From positions 22,314-86,313 of the forward strand of contig NZ_VOSW01000039.1 in NCBI RefSeq assembly GCF_009690905.1: a stretch of DNA of 64,000 nucleotides. The letters run 5' to 3'. Below the pieces are notes generated by a model, which saw only the letters and a list, made by a program, of their open reading frames with translations, had not been told where the DNA came from and searched no databases. Both the position numbers and the translations under genes were made by a program. The DNA is from Paraburkholderia madseniana (GTDB lineage Bacteria; Pseudomonadota; Gammaproteobacteria; Burkholderiales; Burkholderiaceae). Of this stretch, positions 34,894 to 43,081 are shown one piece after another; positions within the stretch are counted from its first letter, which is position 1; each line of letters begins with the position of its first letter.

Positions 34894-35480
34894 ATTTAGA
34901 CGAACAGGACGGCCAAACACCGCTTGACCCTGACGAGCTTGCAGGGCTAATACCAACGCACCTGACCACCAAGGGTGAGCTGAATGACTGGGAGCAGGAG
35001 AACATCCTGCAAGCCGTGCAATGGGCTCGCCGTCAACGCAAGGTCAATGTCCTCAGTGAAGAGTTCTGTCGCAACCTTCACAAGAAAATGTTCGACCAGA
35101 CCTGGTCGTGGGCAGGCACGTTCCGCAAGTCCGACAAGAACATCGGATGTGACTGGACGCAGGTCAGCGTCAAACTGAGAAATCTTTTCGATAACACGCG
35201 GTGGTGGGTCGACAACGGCACATTCCCGCCCGATGAGATTGCCGCACGATTTCACCGCGAGCTGGTATGGATTCATCCCTTTCCAAACGGTAATGGTCGA
35301 CACACACGAATGATGGCTGATGCACTCTTACGCAGCATGAAACAAGAGCCGTTCTCGTGGGGCGGCGGCGGGACATTGGTTAAAGCGGATAACGCCCGGT
35401 CGGATTACTTAACCGCCTTGCGTGCAGCGGATAAAGGTGACTACGGTTTGCTCTTAGTCTTCGTGCGAAGTACCGCTTAG
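34884..35480 (+). CDS. Mobile mystery protein B (Fic-domain protein)
   Basis: The 198-residue protein has an intact Fic core motif HPFPNGNGRHTRMM near residues 130-143, with the catalytic His and the phosphate-binding GNGR loop. The upstream TWSWAGTFRKSDKNIGCDW segment forms the flap region. Such proteins transfer AMP or another nucleotide-derived group to target side chains. I see no (S/T)xxxE(G/N) inhibitory motif at the N-terminus, so control probably comes from the A partner. It overlaps that gene by 10 bases. Its target is unknown. Confidence 0.85.
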   Translation: MAIDLDEQDGQTPLDPDELAGLIPTHLTTKGELNDWEQENILQAVQWARRQRKVNVLSEEFCRNLHKKMFDQTWSWAGTFRKSDKNIGCDWTQVSVKLRNLFDNTRWWVDNGTFPPDEIAARFHRELVWIHPFPNGNGRHTRMMADALLRSMKQEPFSWGGGGTLVKADNARSDYLTALRAADKGDYGLLLVFVRSTA

Positions 35481-35806
35481 CCATCGCACGGACAAGAAGG
35501 ACGTCAAGCCATTTGCGACAGGCCAAAGAGCTTTGAGCTGTTGCGCGTGCAGCCCTGTACGACCGTTCTTTCGTCGACGCCGCGCAGCTCCGCAATCGCA
35601 AGCGCAGCAGCGCTCGACACCGCTTGGCCAAGGCTCCTATGGACTTTCAATGTCCGTAAAAAAGCGAGCCCCCGAAGAGGCTCGCAGTAATCACCAGACC
35701 TGCCCGTTTACCGGCACCTTTGTGGTACGTAGGGCCACACGGCGCGTGCTTTTTTGTTGCCGGCGCGGCGAAGCGCCGGCGCGATTTCGTGCCTGATTGA
35801 AACGTA
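35481..35806. other. Intergenic region between the Fic gene and DoxX
   Basis: No supported gene lies here. It holds the doxX terminator at 35658-35685 and a GC-rich perfect hairpin (GCCGGCGC / GCGCCGGC, 35759-35780) without a T-run. The right border of the AT-rich island is somewhere in 35480-35600; I found no direct repeats that would mark an insertion. Confidence 0.4.
35658..35685 (-). terminator. Rho-independent terminator after doxX-like gene
   Basis: On the minus strand a perfect 7-bp stem (GCGAGCC / GGCTCGC, 8-base loop) is followed by six T. It lies 121 bases beyond the DoxX-family stop codon. Confidence 0.75.
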
Positions 35807-36223
35807 TCAGGCAGCCACTGCGCGCGGCGCCTTCGCACCGCTCAGCGCCAGCGCGCCGGCGCCAAGCAGCGACTGCACAGCCAAAGTCACCGCCCAGAAA
35901 GCCGGATATTCCCAGCCGCCGTGCGGCGACGCGAACCCCCAGCCGTTATGCAGATGCTGCGACGTTGCGCCGAGCATGAACGGCAGCAGCACCAGCGCGA
36001 CCCAACGGACCTGCACGCCGAGCAGCAGCGCAATACCGCCGATCAATTCGACGAACGCCGTCACATAGCCGAGCCAGCCCGGCAAGCCGAGCGAAACGAA
36101 AAACTGCGCCGTTCCCGGCAGCGTGAAAACAAAGATCTTCTGCAAGCTGTGCGCGAGATAGAGAACGCCCAAGGCCAGACGAAGGATCAAGGCGGCCAGA
36201 TCGGCGGAGCGGTTCGAATTCAT
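35807..36223 (-). CDS. DoxX family membrane protein
   Basis: The 138-residue inner-membrane protein has four hydrophobic helices (LAALILRLALGVLYLAHSLQ, VTAFVELIGGIALLLGV, VALVLLPFMLGA, AFWAVTLAVQSLLGAGALAL). The family's HSLQKIF and FVELIGGIALLLG patterns are present. DoxX-like proteins are linked to oxidative stress or quinone-related membrane complexes, but the activity is not defined. It is a single gene between the mobile pair and cobQ. Start MNSNRSADLA at 36223. Confidence 0.83.
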   Translation of the reverse strand: MNSNRSADLAALILRLALGVLYLAHSLQKIFVFTLPGTAQFFVSLGLPGWLGYVTAFVELIGGIALLLGVQVRWVALVLLPFMLGATSQHLHNGWGFASPHGGWEYPAFWAVTLAVQSLLGAGALALSGAKAPRAVAA

Positions 36224-36366
36224 GACGAGTCCTTTACGAGAGGGAGACGACCCGTATCGGGCGTCGACGTCAAGACTGTATTCGAACCAAGTGAGGTGAA
36301 AAACTGCTCATTAGGCTTTGATTATTTCCCACTGGGATTTAATCGCCACCATCCAGCCAACCTCGC

Positions 36367-37881
36367 TCAACCAATCACAGCAAAAAGCTTCGAAAGATCG
36401 AGGTGCTCGGCGAGCGTGTCGGCCAGACGATCCAGCGAGGCCTCACGCAACGCAGGGTAGTCGATTTTCTCGGCGTCGCTCAGTCCCGCCCACGCCAGCA
36501 GTGCGGCGCACGCGGCCGGCGTGTCGAACAGCCCGTGCACGTAGGTCGCGAGGATTTGGCCATCGGCCGAGATCGCGCCGTCGGGATGCGCGTTTGGCGT
36601 TTCGCCCAATTGCAGCGCGGGCGAGCTGAGCGCCGGGCCCCGCGTCTCGCCCATGTGAATCTCGTAGCCGGCCACCTCGGGCGCCCCCGGCAACGCGAGA
36701 CGCCCTGTCACGTTCTTGAGCGTTTTTTCGCGCGTCAGCACCGTCGAGTAATCGAGCCAGCCGAGGCCCGCGCTCGTTCCAGGCGCGCCTTCCACGCCGT
36801 GCGGGTCGGCCACATCACGTCCGAGCATCTGCATGCCGCCGCAAATTCCGATGACGCGGCCGCCGTAGCGTAGATGCCGTTGCAGCACCGCGTCCCAGCC
36901 TTGCGCACGCAAAAAGGCCAGATCGCCCGGCACATTCTTCGAGCCCGGCAGGATGATCAGATCGGCCGGCGGGGGCGGCGTGCCGCTTCGCACGTAATGA
37001 AAATCGACCTGCGGATGCGCGCGCAGCGCGTCGAAATCAGTGTGATTGCTGATGTGCGGCAATACCGGCACGACTACCCGCAACATCCGGCTCGTATCGC
37101 CGCTGTGCGCCGCGCGCAGCTCGGGCGGCAGCATGTCTTCGGCGTCGAGCGTCAGACCGTGCAGATACGGCACCACGCCAAGCACCGGTTTGCCGGTCTT
37201 CGCTTCGAGCCAGTCGAGCCCGGGCTTGAGCAAACTGACGTCACCGCGAAAGCGATTGATGATGAAGCCGCGCACGCGCGCCTGCTCGCTGTCCGACAGA
37301 CACGCGAGCGTACCGGTCAGATGCGCGAACACCCCACCCCGGTCGATGTCGGCCACCAGCACGACCGGACAGTCGACCGCTTCAGCAAAACCCATGTTGG
37401 CGATATCGCGGTCGCGCAGATTGACCTCGGCGGGACTGCCCGCGCCTTCGACAAAAATCGTGTCGTACGCCGCTTGCAGACGCGCATACGATTCCAGCAC
37501 CGCCTCGACGGCGACCGGCTTGTAGTCGTGATACGCGCGTGCATCGAGATTCATGCGCGCCTTGCCGTGGATGATCACTTGCGCGCCACGGTCGCTCGTC
37601 GGCTTGAGCAACACCGGGTTCAGATCGGTGTGAGCAGCAATGCCGGCCGCCACCGCCTGCAAGGCCTGCGCGCGGCCGATCTCGCCGCCATCCACCGTCA
37701 CCGCGCTATTGAGCGCCATGTTCTGCGGCTTGAACGGCGCGACCCGCACGCCGGCTCGGCGCGCCAGCCGGCACAGGCCCGCGACGAGCGTGCTTTTGCC
37801 GGCATCGGACGTGGTGCCCTGAATCATCAGCGTGCCGCGCGGCACAGGTACGACGTCATGCGGGTTCGAAATGGCGGTCAC
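36367..37881 (-). CDS. cobQ: Cobyric acid synthase
   Basis: The roughly 504-residue glutamine amidotransferase amidates the b, d, e and g side chains of adenosylcobyrinic a,c-diamide. It has an N-terminal P-loop-like ATPase (MIQGTTSDAGKSTLVAGLCR, FKPQNMALNSAVT). The C-terminal class I-like glutaminase has its nucleophile Cys in GICGGMQMLG (near residue 345) and a catalytic His in YEIHMGET. The start is uncertain: I take GTG 37881 (MTAISNPHDVV), but no clear ribosome site is present. A start at the MIQG Met would remove about 16 residues. It is divergent from cobU, with a tandem repeat between them. Confidence 0.9.
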   Translation of the reverse strand: MTAISNPHDVVPVPRGTLMIQGTTSDAGKSTLVAGLCRLARRAGVRVAPFKPQNMALNSAVTVDGGEIGRAQALQAVAAGIAAHTDLNPVLLKPTSDRGAQVIIHGKARMNLDARAYHDYKPVAVEAVLESYARLQAAYDTIFVEGAGSPAEVNLRDRDIANMGFAEAVDCPVVLVADIDRGGVFAHLTGTLACLSDSEQARVRGFIINRFRGDVSLLKPGLDWLEAKTGKPVLGVVPYLHGLTLDAEDMLPPELRAAHSGDTSRMLRVVVPVLPHISNHTDFDALRAHPQVDFHYVRSGTPPPPADLIILPGSKNVPGDLAFLRAQGWDAVLQRHLRYGGRVIGICGGMQMLGRDVADPHGVEGAPGTSAGLGWLDYSTVLTREKTLKNVTGRLALPGAPEVAGYEIHMGETRGPALSSPALQLGETPNAHPDGAISADGQILATYVHGLFDTPAACAALLAWAGLSDAEKIDYPALREASLDRLADTLAEHLDLSKLFAVIG

Positions 37882-37906
37882 GGAATATCGGCTTGGGCGG
37901 TGAATA

Positions 37907-37945
37907 GACAATGAATGCGGACAATGAATGCGGGCGATGAACGCG
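37907..37945. repeat. Three tandem 13-bp repeats between cobQ and cobU
   Basis: GACAATGAATGCG occurs twice back to back (37907-37919, 37920-37932), followed by a diverged third unit GGCGATGAACGCG. They fill the centre of the 113-base divergent promoter region. A TACAAT box for cobU lies at about 37983-37988. Confidence 0.8.
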
Positions 37946-37994
37946 GCATTATCCCATCGTGCCGGCACGCGCTGCACGCCGGTACAATCACGCG

Positions 37995-38549
37995 ATGATT
38001 TCCCGCGACCTCACCTTCGTTCTCGGCGGCGCCCGTTCGGGCAAGAGCGTGCACGCCGAACATCTGGCGAACGACAGCGCCCTGCCCGTCACGTACATCG
38101 CCACCGCGCGCGTAGCCGACGACGCCGAATTCAGCGCGCGTATCGCGCATCATCGCGAGCGGCGTCCGGCGCATTGGGCTTTGCACGAGGCAGACGTGGA
38201 TCTCGCCGGCGCCGTCACGCAAATCGACGCGCCGGGCCACTGCATTCTGATCGACTGCCTGACGCTGTGGCTCGCCAATCTTCTGTGCCCACCTGACGGC
38301 GACGGCTTGCCGGTCGATCACTATCACACGCACTTTGCCGCTTTCGAAGCAGCGCTCATCAACGCCAGAGGCAAGATCATCGTGGTCAGCAATGAAATCG
38401 GTTTGGGCGTGGTGCCGCTCGGCGCGGAAACACGCCTCTATGTCGACGAACTCGGGCGGCTCAATCAGCGCATCGCCGCGTTGAGCACCCAGGTCACGAT
38501 GATGGTCGCGGGCTTGCCCCTCGCCTTGAAGACAGCGGGAGGCGCGTGA
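37995..38549 (+). CDS. cobU: Adenosylcobinamide kinase / adenosylcobinamide-phosphate guanylyltransferase
   Basis: The 184-residue bifunctional enzyme phosphorylates adenosylcobinamide and then attaches GMP, activating it for addition of the lower ligand. The P-loop GGARSGKS is at residues 11-18. YIATARV, HHRERRPAHW (which includes the guanylylated His region) and VSNEIGLGVVP are family hallmarks. Start ATG 37995 is chosen because it begins MISRDLTFVLGG, close to the usual start. Its stop overlaps the cbiB start (TGATG), so the four genes cobU-cbiB-cobD-btuF form one coupled operon. Confidence 0.94.
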   Translation: MISRDLTFVLGGARSGKSVHAEHLANDSALPVTYIATARVADDAEFSARIAHHRERRPAHWALHEADVDLAGAVTQIDAPGHCILIDCLTLWLANLLCPPDGDGLPVDHYHTHFAAFEAALINARGKIIVVSNEIGLGVVPLGAETRLYVDELGRLNQRIAALSTQVTMMVAGLPLALKTAGGA

Positions 38550-39484
38550 TGCTGTCGCTGCCTTTGATCGTGACGCTGGCAACGGCGGGTGTCGCCGTCG
38601 ACCGTTGGCTCGGTGAGCCGCGCACCGCGCATCCGCTGGTCGGCTTCGGCAAATGGGCGATGCGCCTCGAAACGCACTACAACACCGGCCGGCGCTTGCG
38701 TCTCAAGGGGCTGCTCGCCTGGTCGCTGACGGTGATGCCGCCGGTGCTGATCGCCTGGTGGCTCGTCTCGGTGCTGCCTTTTTTTGCGGCCTGCGCGGTG
38801 CATGTCGTGCTGCTGTGGTTCGCCCTTGGCGCGCGCAGCCTGCACGACCACATTGCGCCGATCGCCGAGGCACTGGCGCGGCGCGATCTGGCACAAGCGC
38901 GTCTGCTGACCTCGCGCATCGTGTCGCGCGAAACCACTCATGCCGACGAAGCGGCGCTGTCGCGCGCCGCCGTCGAATCGGCGCTCGAAAACGGCAATGA
39001 CGCGATCTTCGGCGCGCTGTTCTGGTTCGCGATCGCGGGCGGTCCGGGCGCACTGGGGTTTCGTCTGGCCAACACGCTCGATGCCATGTGGGGCTACCGC
39101 ACGCCGCGCTATTTGCGCTTCGGCTGGGCAGCCGCGCGCATCGACGACGTGCTCAACTGGATTCCCGCTCGCCTCACCGCAGCGAGCTACGCTTTGCTCG
39201 GTGACACGCGCACCGCGCTGCGTTGCTGGCGTGAACAGGCGCCGCGTTGGGACAGTCCGAATGCCGGGCCGGTCATGGCGTCGGGCGCGGGCAGTCTGAA
39301 CGTATTGATCGGCGGGCCCGCGGTGTATCACGGCGCACTTGAACACCGCCCGACGCTCGGTTTCGGACACCCCGCGAAGGCCACTCATGTCACGGCGGCG
39401 TTGATGCTGGTCGAACGGACGGTCATTCTCTGGCTGGCAGTGCTGATCGTGCTGGCGTTGCTGAGTGTGCCCTTTCATGGTTGA
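38549..39484 (+). CDS. cbiB: Adenosylcobinamide-phosphate synthase
   Basis: The 311-residue inner-membrane enzyme joins the aminopropanol arm to adenosylcobyric acid. The conserved opening DRWLGEPRTAHPLVGFGKW is at about residues 14-32, and TSRIVSRETTHADEAALSRAAVESALENGNDAIFG at about 115-150 is typical of CbiB/CobD. Several membrane segments are present, including the last at the C-terminus (VILWLAVLIVLALLSV). It overlaps cobU by one base and the decarboxylase gene by 8 bases. Confidence 0.93.
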   Translation: MLSLPLIVTLATAGVAVDRWLGEPRTAHPLVGFGKWAMRLETHYNTGRRLRLKGLLAWSLTVMPPVLIAWWLVSVLPFFAACAVHVVLLWFALGARSLHDHIAPIAEALARRDLAQARLLTSRIVSRETTHADEAALSRAAVESALENGNDAIFGALFWFAIAGGPGALGFRLANTLDAMWGYRTPRYLRFGWAAARIDDVLNWIPARLTAASYALLGDTRTALRCWREQAPRWDSPNAGPVMASGAGSLNVLIGGPAVYHGALEHRPTLGFGHPAKATHVTAALMLVERTVILWLAVLIVLALLSVPFHG

Positions 39485-40514
39485 TCGAATAGCTGGCCAC
39501 GGGGCCGATACCGGCACCGCGCTCGACGCCGTGGTTCACGGCGGCAATCTGCACGAAGCGGCCGAGCGTTACGGCATTCCGTACGCGCAATGGCTCGACC
39601 TGTCGACGGGTATCAATCCGCACGGCTATCCGGTGCCCCCAGTTCCCGCCGATGCCTGGCGCCGCCTGCCCGACGACGGTGACGGTTTTGCCGCCTGTGC
39701 CGCGCGTTACTACGGCGCGCCCGATGCAGCCCATGTGCTACCCGTCGCGGGAAGCCAGGCAGCGATTCGCGCACTGCCCTCGCTGTTGCCACGTGCTCGG
39801 GTCGGCATCGCACCGCTCACGTACAGCGAATATGCGCCCGCATTCGAGCGGGCAGGACATGAGGTCGTGCCACTCGATGTATCCTGGGACACTTTGCCCG
39901 ACGCGCTCACTCATGTGGTGGTCGTGAATCCTAACAATCCCACCGCGGAGCATCTGAGCGCCAGCAAGCTGCTGCGCTGGCATGCGCAACTCACCGCACG
40001 CGGCGGCACGCTGTTGGTCGACGAGGCTTTCGCGGATACGATGCCTTCGGCGTCGCTCACGGCAAGCACCCATCGCGATGGGTTGATCGTGTTGCGTTCA
40101 CCGGGGAAATTCTTCGGGCTCGCCGGCGTGCGCGCAGGCTTCGTACTCAGTGCGCCGGTTTTGCTCGATGCATTGCATCGTTCGCTCGGGGCATGGACGG
40201 TTAGCGGCCCGGCTCGTCATGCCGTCAAAGCCGCGTTTGCCGACGTGACGTGGCAGCAGCAGATGCGTACGCTGCTCGAGGGCGAAAACGCCCGTCTGGT
40301 AGGTCTGCTGCACGCACATGGTTTCGCCACACACAGCACGCCCCTCTTTGCATGGACCGACGATGCACGCGCCGCTGCACTGCATCAGGCGTTGGCGCGA
40401 CGCGGCGTGTGGACACGGCTCTTCACGGCAACGGGCAGTGTGCGTTTCGGGCTGCCTGCCAGCGACACGGAATGGGCACGCTTTGAAGAGAGTCTGCGCG
40501 AGGCTGTTCGTTGA
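39477..40514 (+). CDS. cobD: Threonine-phosphate decarboxylase (PLP)
   Basis: The 345-residue fold-type I enzyme makes (R)-1-amino-2-propanol phosphate from threonine phosphate, the arm added by CbiB. Key blocks are HGGNLHEAAERYG, DLSTGINPHGYP, VVNPNNPTAEHLS and the PLP lysine in VLRSPGKFFGLAGVRAG, near residue 210. I chose ATG 39477 (MVDRIAGHGADTG) inside the end of cbiB. The btuF start overlaps its stop by 4 bases. Also called cobC in some nomenclatures. Confidence 0.92.
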   Translation: MVDRIAGHGADTGTALDAVVHGGNLHEAAERYGIPYAQWLDLSTGINPHGYPVPPVPADAWRRLPDDGDGFAACAARYYGAPDAAHVLPVAGSQAAIRALPSLLPRARVGIAPLTYSEYAPAFERAGHEVVPLDVSWDTLPDALTHVVVVNPNNPTAEHLSASKLLRWHAQLTARGGTLLVDEAFADTMPSASLTASTHRDGLIVLRSPGKFFGLAGVRAGFVLSAPVLLDALHRSLGAWTVSGPARHAVKAAFADVTWQQQMRTLLEGENARLVGLLHAHGFATHSTPLFAWTDDARAAALHQALARRGVWTRLFTATGSVRFGLPASDTEWARFEESLREAVR

Positions 40515-41422
40515 TTCGACTCTCACGCCTCGTCGTCGCCGCGGCACTTTGTGTGAGCACGCTGCACGCGTATGCCGCGATCACCGTCACCGACGACACC
40601 GGCGCAACCGTCACGCTGCCCGCTCCCGCACAGCGCGTCATCAGTCTCGCGCCGCATGTTACCGAACTGCTGTACGCCGCGGGCGGCGGCGCGAAACTGG
40701 TCGGCGCCGTGTCCTACAGCGACTACCCGCTTGAAGCGAAGCAATTGCCGCGTGTCGGCGACAACAAGGCGCTCGACCTCGAACGGATCGTCGCGTTGAA
40801 GCCCGATCTGATCGTCGTGTGGCGGCATGGCAATGCCCAGCGCCAACTCGATCGTCTTCGTGAGATGCATGTGCCGCTGTTCTTCAGCGAGCCGCATCAT
40901 CTCGACGATGTTGCCGTGTCGCTGACGAAGCTCGGGCAATTGCTCGGTACCTCGCCGACTGCCGACGCCGCGGCGGCGGCATACCGTCAGGACATCGCAC
41001 GACTGCGCACGCAGTATGCGGGCCACCCGCCTGTCAGCGTGTTCTATCAGGTGTGGGATCAACCGTTGATGACGCTCAACGGCGAACATATGGTCAGCGA
41101 CGTGATTACGCTATGCGGCGGCCGCAATGTATTTGCGAAACTCGAGCCGCTGGTGCCGACCGTCTCGACCGAAGCGGTGCTCGCAGCGAATCCGGAAGCG
41201 ATCGTCACCGCCGCCCCCGGCGCGACCAAACCGGACACCGCCTTGCCGCAACTCGACACATGGCGCGCTTGGCCGAGCCTCAAAGCGGTGGCGAACAACA
41301 ATCTGTTCGCCATCGACGGCGATCTGATCAACCGCCCGGCGCCGCGTATCGCGCAAGGGGCGAAGCAAATGTGCGAAGACCTGGAGGTAGCACGCTCGCG
41401 GAGGAAGAATGGTGCGCAGTGA
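40511..41422 (+). CDS. btuF: Cobalamin-binding periplasmic protein
   Basis: The 303-residue periplasmic binding protein (TroA-like fold) has a Sec signal peptide (LSRLVVAAALCVSTLHAYAA). The mature start is ITVTDDTGATVTLPAPAQRV, followed by LAPHVTELLYAAGGGAKLVG. It hands vitamin B12 or corrinoids to the BtuCD transporter encoded in the facing minus-strand operon. The start is a TTG at 40511 that overlaps the cobD stop, the only start keeping a full signal peptide. Being in the synthesis operon rather than with btuCD is unusual but sensible for a salvage pathway. Confidence 0.9.
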   Translation: MIRLSRLVVAAALCVSTLHAYAAITVTDDTGATVTLPAPAQRVISLAPHVTELLYAAGGGAKLVGAVSYSDYPLEAKQLPRVGDNKALDLERIVALKPDLIVVWRHGNAQRQLDRLREMHVPLFFSEPHHLDDVAVSLTKLGQLLGTSPTADAAAAAYRQDIARLRTQYAGHPPVSVFYQVWDQPLMTLNGEHMVSDVITLCGGRNVFAKLEPLVPTVSTEAVLAANPEAIVTAAPGATKPDTALPQLDTWRAWPSLKAVANNNLFAIDGDLINRPAPRIAQGAKQMCEDLEVARSRRKNGAQ

Positions 41423-41458
41423 TGCCGCTGCGAAAGTCGTGAAGCAGGCAGTGCCGCG

Positions 41459-42874
41459 TTAGCGCGAAACGGCGTCCGCCCGCTTGAACGGCCAGCGTTC
41501 GAATTCGGAAAGCCGCAGCCGATAGCGCGCAACATTACCCAGGTAGAGTTGATCGAGATCGGACTGGATCGCATCGACGAACGAAGATAGTTCCGCCGCA
41601 TCCACCTGATTCTGTGCGAGCGTTTCAATCTCGTCACGCGTACCGGCAAGGCCACCGCGAATCACCTCCTGCACCACTTGTATCAATGCATTGCGATACT
41701 TGAGGCGAAACGCGTCCGGCTCGCCGATCGATTGTCGAATCGCCAGATAACGCTGACACGAGCGCTCGTATGCCCAGATGAAAACGTCGCGCAACAACTC
41801 GACACGATTGGCCTCGTACACCCCAAGCGTACCGTCGACGTAGGCCTTTTCGGGAACGTCGATGAACGACAACGGACACAGATTCTGCCGGATCAGCGGG
41901 ATATTCGCGGTCAGACGCGAGACCCGTTTGTTGACGTCTTCGAACGGCTGCAGATAGGGCAGGTGCACCATGCTGAAGAAAGCCTGCTCGAAGGGATCGT
42001 CGATCTGGGCGGCCTTGTTCAACACCGCCTCGAAGCATTCCGCGATTTGCTGCGGCACCGCGAGCGGAAAAAATACGGTGCCGCTGATCTCCACTTCGCG
42101 CGCGCGCAAACGGCCACTGGCGAACGGGTCAGACATCAGGTTGTCGGAGAGAATCGCGTGCAGGTTCAGTACGGTGAATCGATTGAAGCCCACTTCGTCC
42201 GCGCTCTCGACGATCATTTCGATCGCGGCCTTGTGATTCAGGATCATCTGCGTTTCCTGAGCGTCTTTGCCTTCCGCAATGTGCCCTTGCTCGATCAGCC
42301 GCACGGTGTCGAGCCGCGTGTAAGTATTGCCCTCGAGCCGCGACGACGCCCACGACAAATCGATCAGAAGCCGGCTCATGATGTCGCGTGCGTAGGTGCC
42401 GGCCGGCCGCACATCCGCCGACGTACGGCCCCATTCATGCAGGCGTTCACGCTGTGCTTGCGATAGATACGCGTCCTGATTCGGACGATAGCGTTCGAGA
42501 AACGCACGGTTATAGCCGACCGGCCGGCGCTCGTGCAACGGCCTGTTCACTTCCGCGCGCACCTCGAGGCCCGCACTCGATACGGGCACGTAGGCCTCGC
42601 CGGAAGTGCTTGCGCCAGCGATAACCTGTGTGGGGAAAACAGCCTCGCCAGGAGCCGCAGTCTGCTTGTAGGACACTGCCCGGCCGGCACCTTCCGAGAC
42701 GATCCGGCCTGCTTCGAGCAACACGTCGAGACGACGTTGCAGCGTGCGGCGTTGCATGGGATGGCGGCGCGCAGCAAGTGCCGCTGCAAGCGCACGAACG
42801 CCTCGCCCCTCGGCGCTTGCAGCGATGAGCTGCTCGATCAGATCCAATTCCTGCTTGATGCCACTGCTGTTCAT
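41459..42874 (-). CDS. HTH-Fic family protein with degenerate Fic motif
   Basis: The 471-residue protein has an N-terminal winged-helix region (about 1-75, RRTLQRRLDVLLEAGRIVSE), then a linker and a Fic-like domain. SSRLEGNTYT near residue 178 matches the (S/T)xxxE(G/N) inhibitory helix of class II Fic proteins. The core motif, normally HPFxxGNGRxxR, is LQPFEDVNKRVSR near 308: the catalytic His is Gln and the GNGR anion loop is VNKR. AMP transfer is therefore doubtful. It may act as a regulator or use different chemistry. Start ATG 42874 has AAGGGTGG upstream. It sits downstream of cobC, inside the B12 cluster, but has its own repeat-rich promoter. Confidence 0.82.
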   Translation of the reverse strand: MNSSGIKQELDLIEQLIAASAEGRGVRALAAALAARRHPMQRRTLQRRLDVLLEAGRIVSEGAGRAVSYKQTAAPGEAVFPTQVIAGASTSGEAYVPVSSAGLEVRAEVNRPLHERRPVGYNRAFLERYRPNQDAYLSQAQRERLHEWGRTSADVRPAGTYARDIMSRLLIDLSWASSRLEGNTYTRLDTVRLIEQGHIAEGKDAQETQMILNHKAAIEMIVESADEVGFNRFTVLNLHAILSDNLMSDPFASGRLRAREVEISGTVFFPLAVPQQIAECFEAVLNKAAQIDDPFEQAFFSMVHLPYLQPFEDVNKRVSRLTANIPLIRQNLCPLSFIDVPEKAYVDGTLGVYEANRVELLRDVFIWAYERSCQRYLAIRQSIGEPDAFRLKYRNALIQVVQEVIRGGLAGTRDEIETLAQNQVDAAELSSFVDAIQSDLDQLYLGNVARYRLRLSEFERWPFKRADAVSR

Positions 42875-42912
42875 GCGCGCCACCCTTTTGCCAATGTGTC
42901 GCAATAAATCCT

Positions 42913-43031
42913 AATCGCGACACTTTTTCATGACATTGTGGCACAAATCGCGCGAATCGCGACACTTTTTACGTCTTAAAGTGTCACGATTTCTGTTTTC
43001 GCGACAAATTCCCCGAAAAAGTGTCACGAAT
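42913..43031. repeat. Operator-like repeats upstream of the HTH-Fic gene
   Basis: AATCGCGACACTTTTT occurs identically at 42913-42928 and 42955-42970, 42 bases apart, or four helical turns. Inverted relatives are AAAGTGTCACGATTT (42978-42992) and AAAAAGTGTCACGAAT (43016-43031). The pair 42955-42968/42978-42991 is an inverted repeat with 13 of 14 matches. A weaker copy (GTGTCGCAATAAAT) lies near 42897, inside the likely leader. This looks like a multi-site operator for the protein's own winged helix. Confidence 0.75.
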
Positions 43032-43081
43032 AAGGCTGAGCTGACGCGATTCGGGGGGCTGCAGGGACCAAGCCCCTTCCC

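Noticed and set aside
34180..35606. Search for direct repeats or a tRNA marking an integration site around the mobile mystery pair
   Set aside because: No matching flanking repeats, integrase or tRNA were visible, so an integrative element cannot be claimed.
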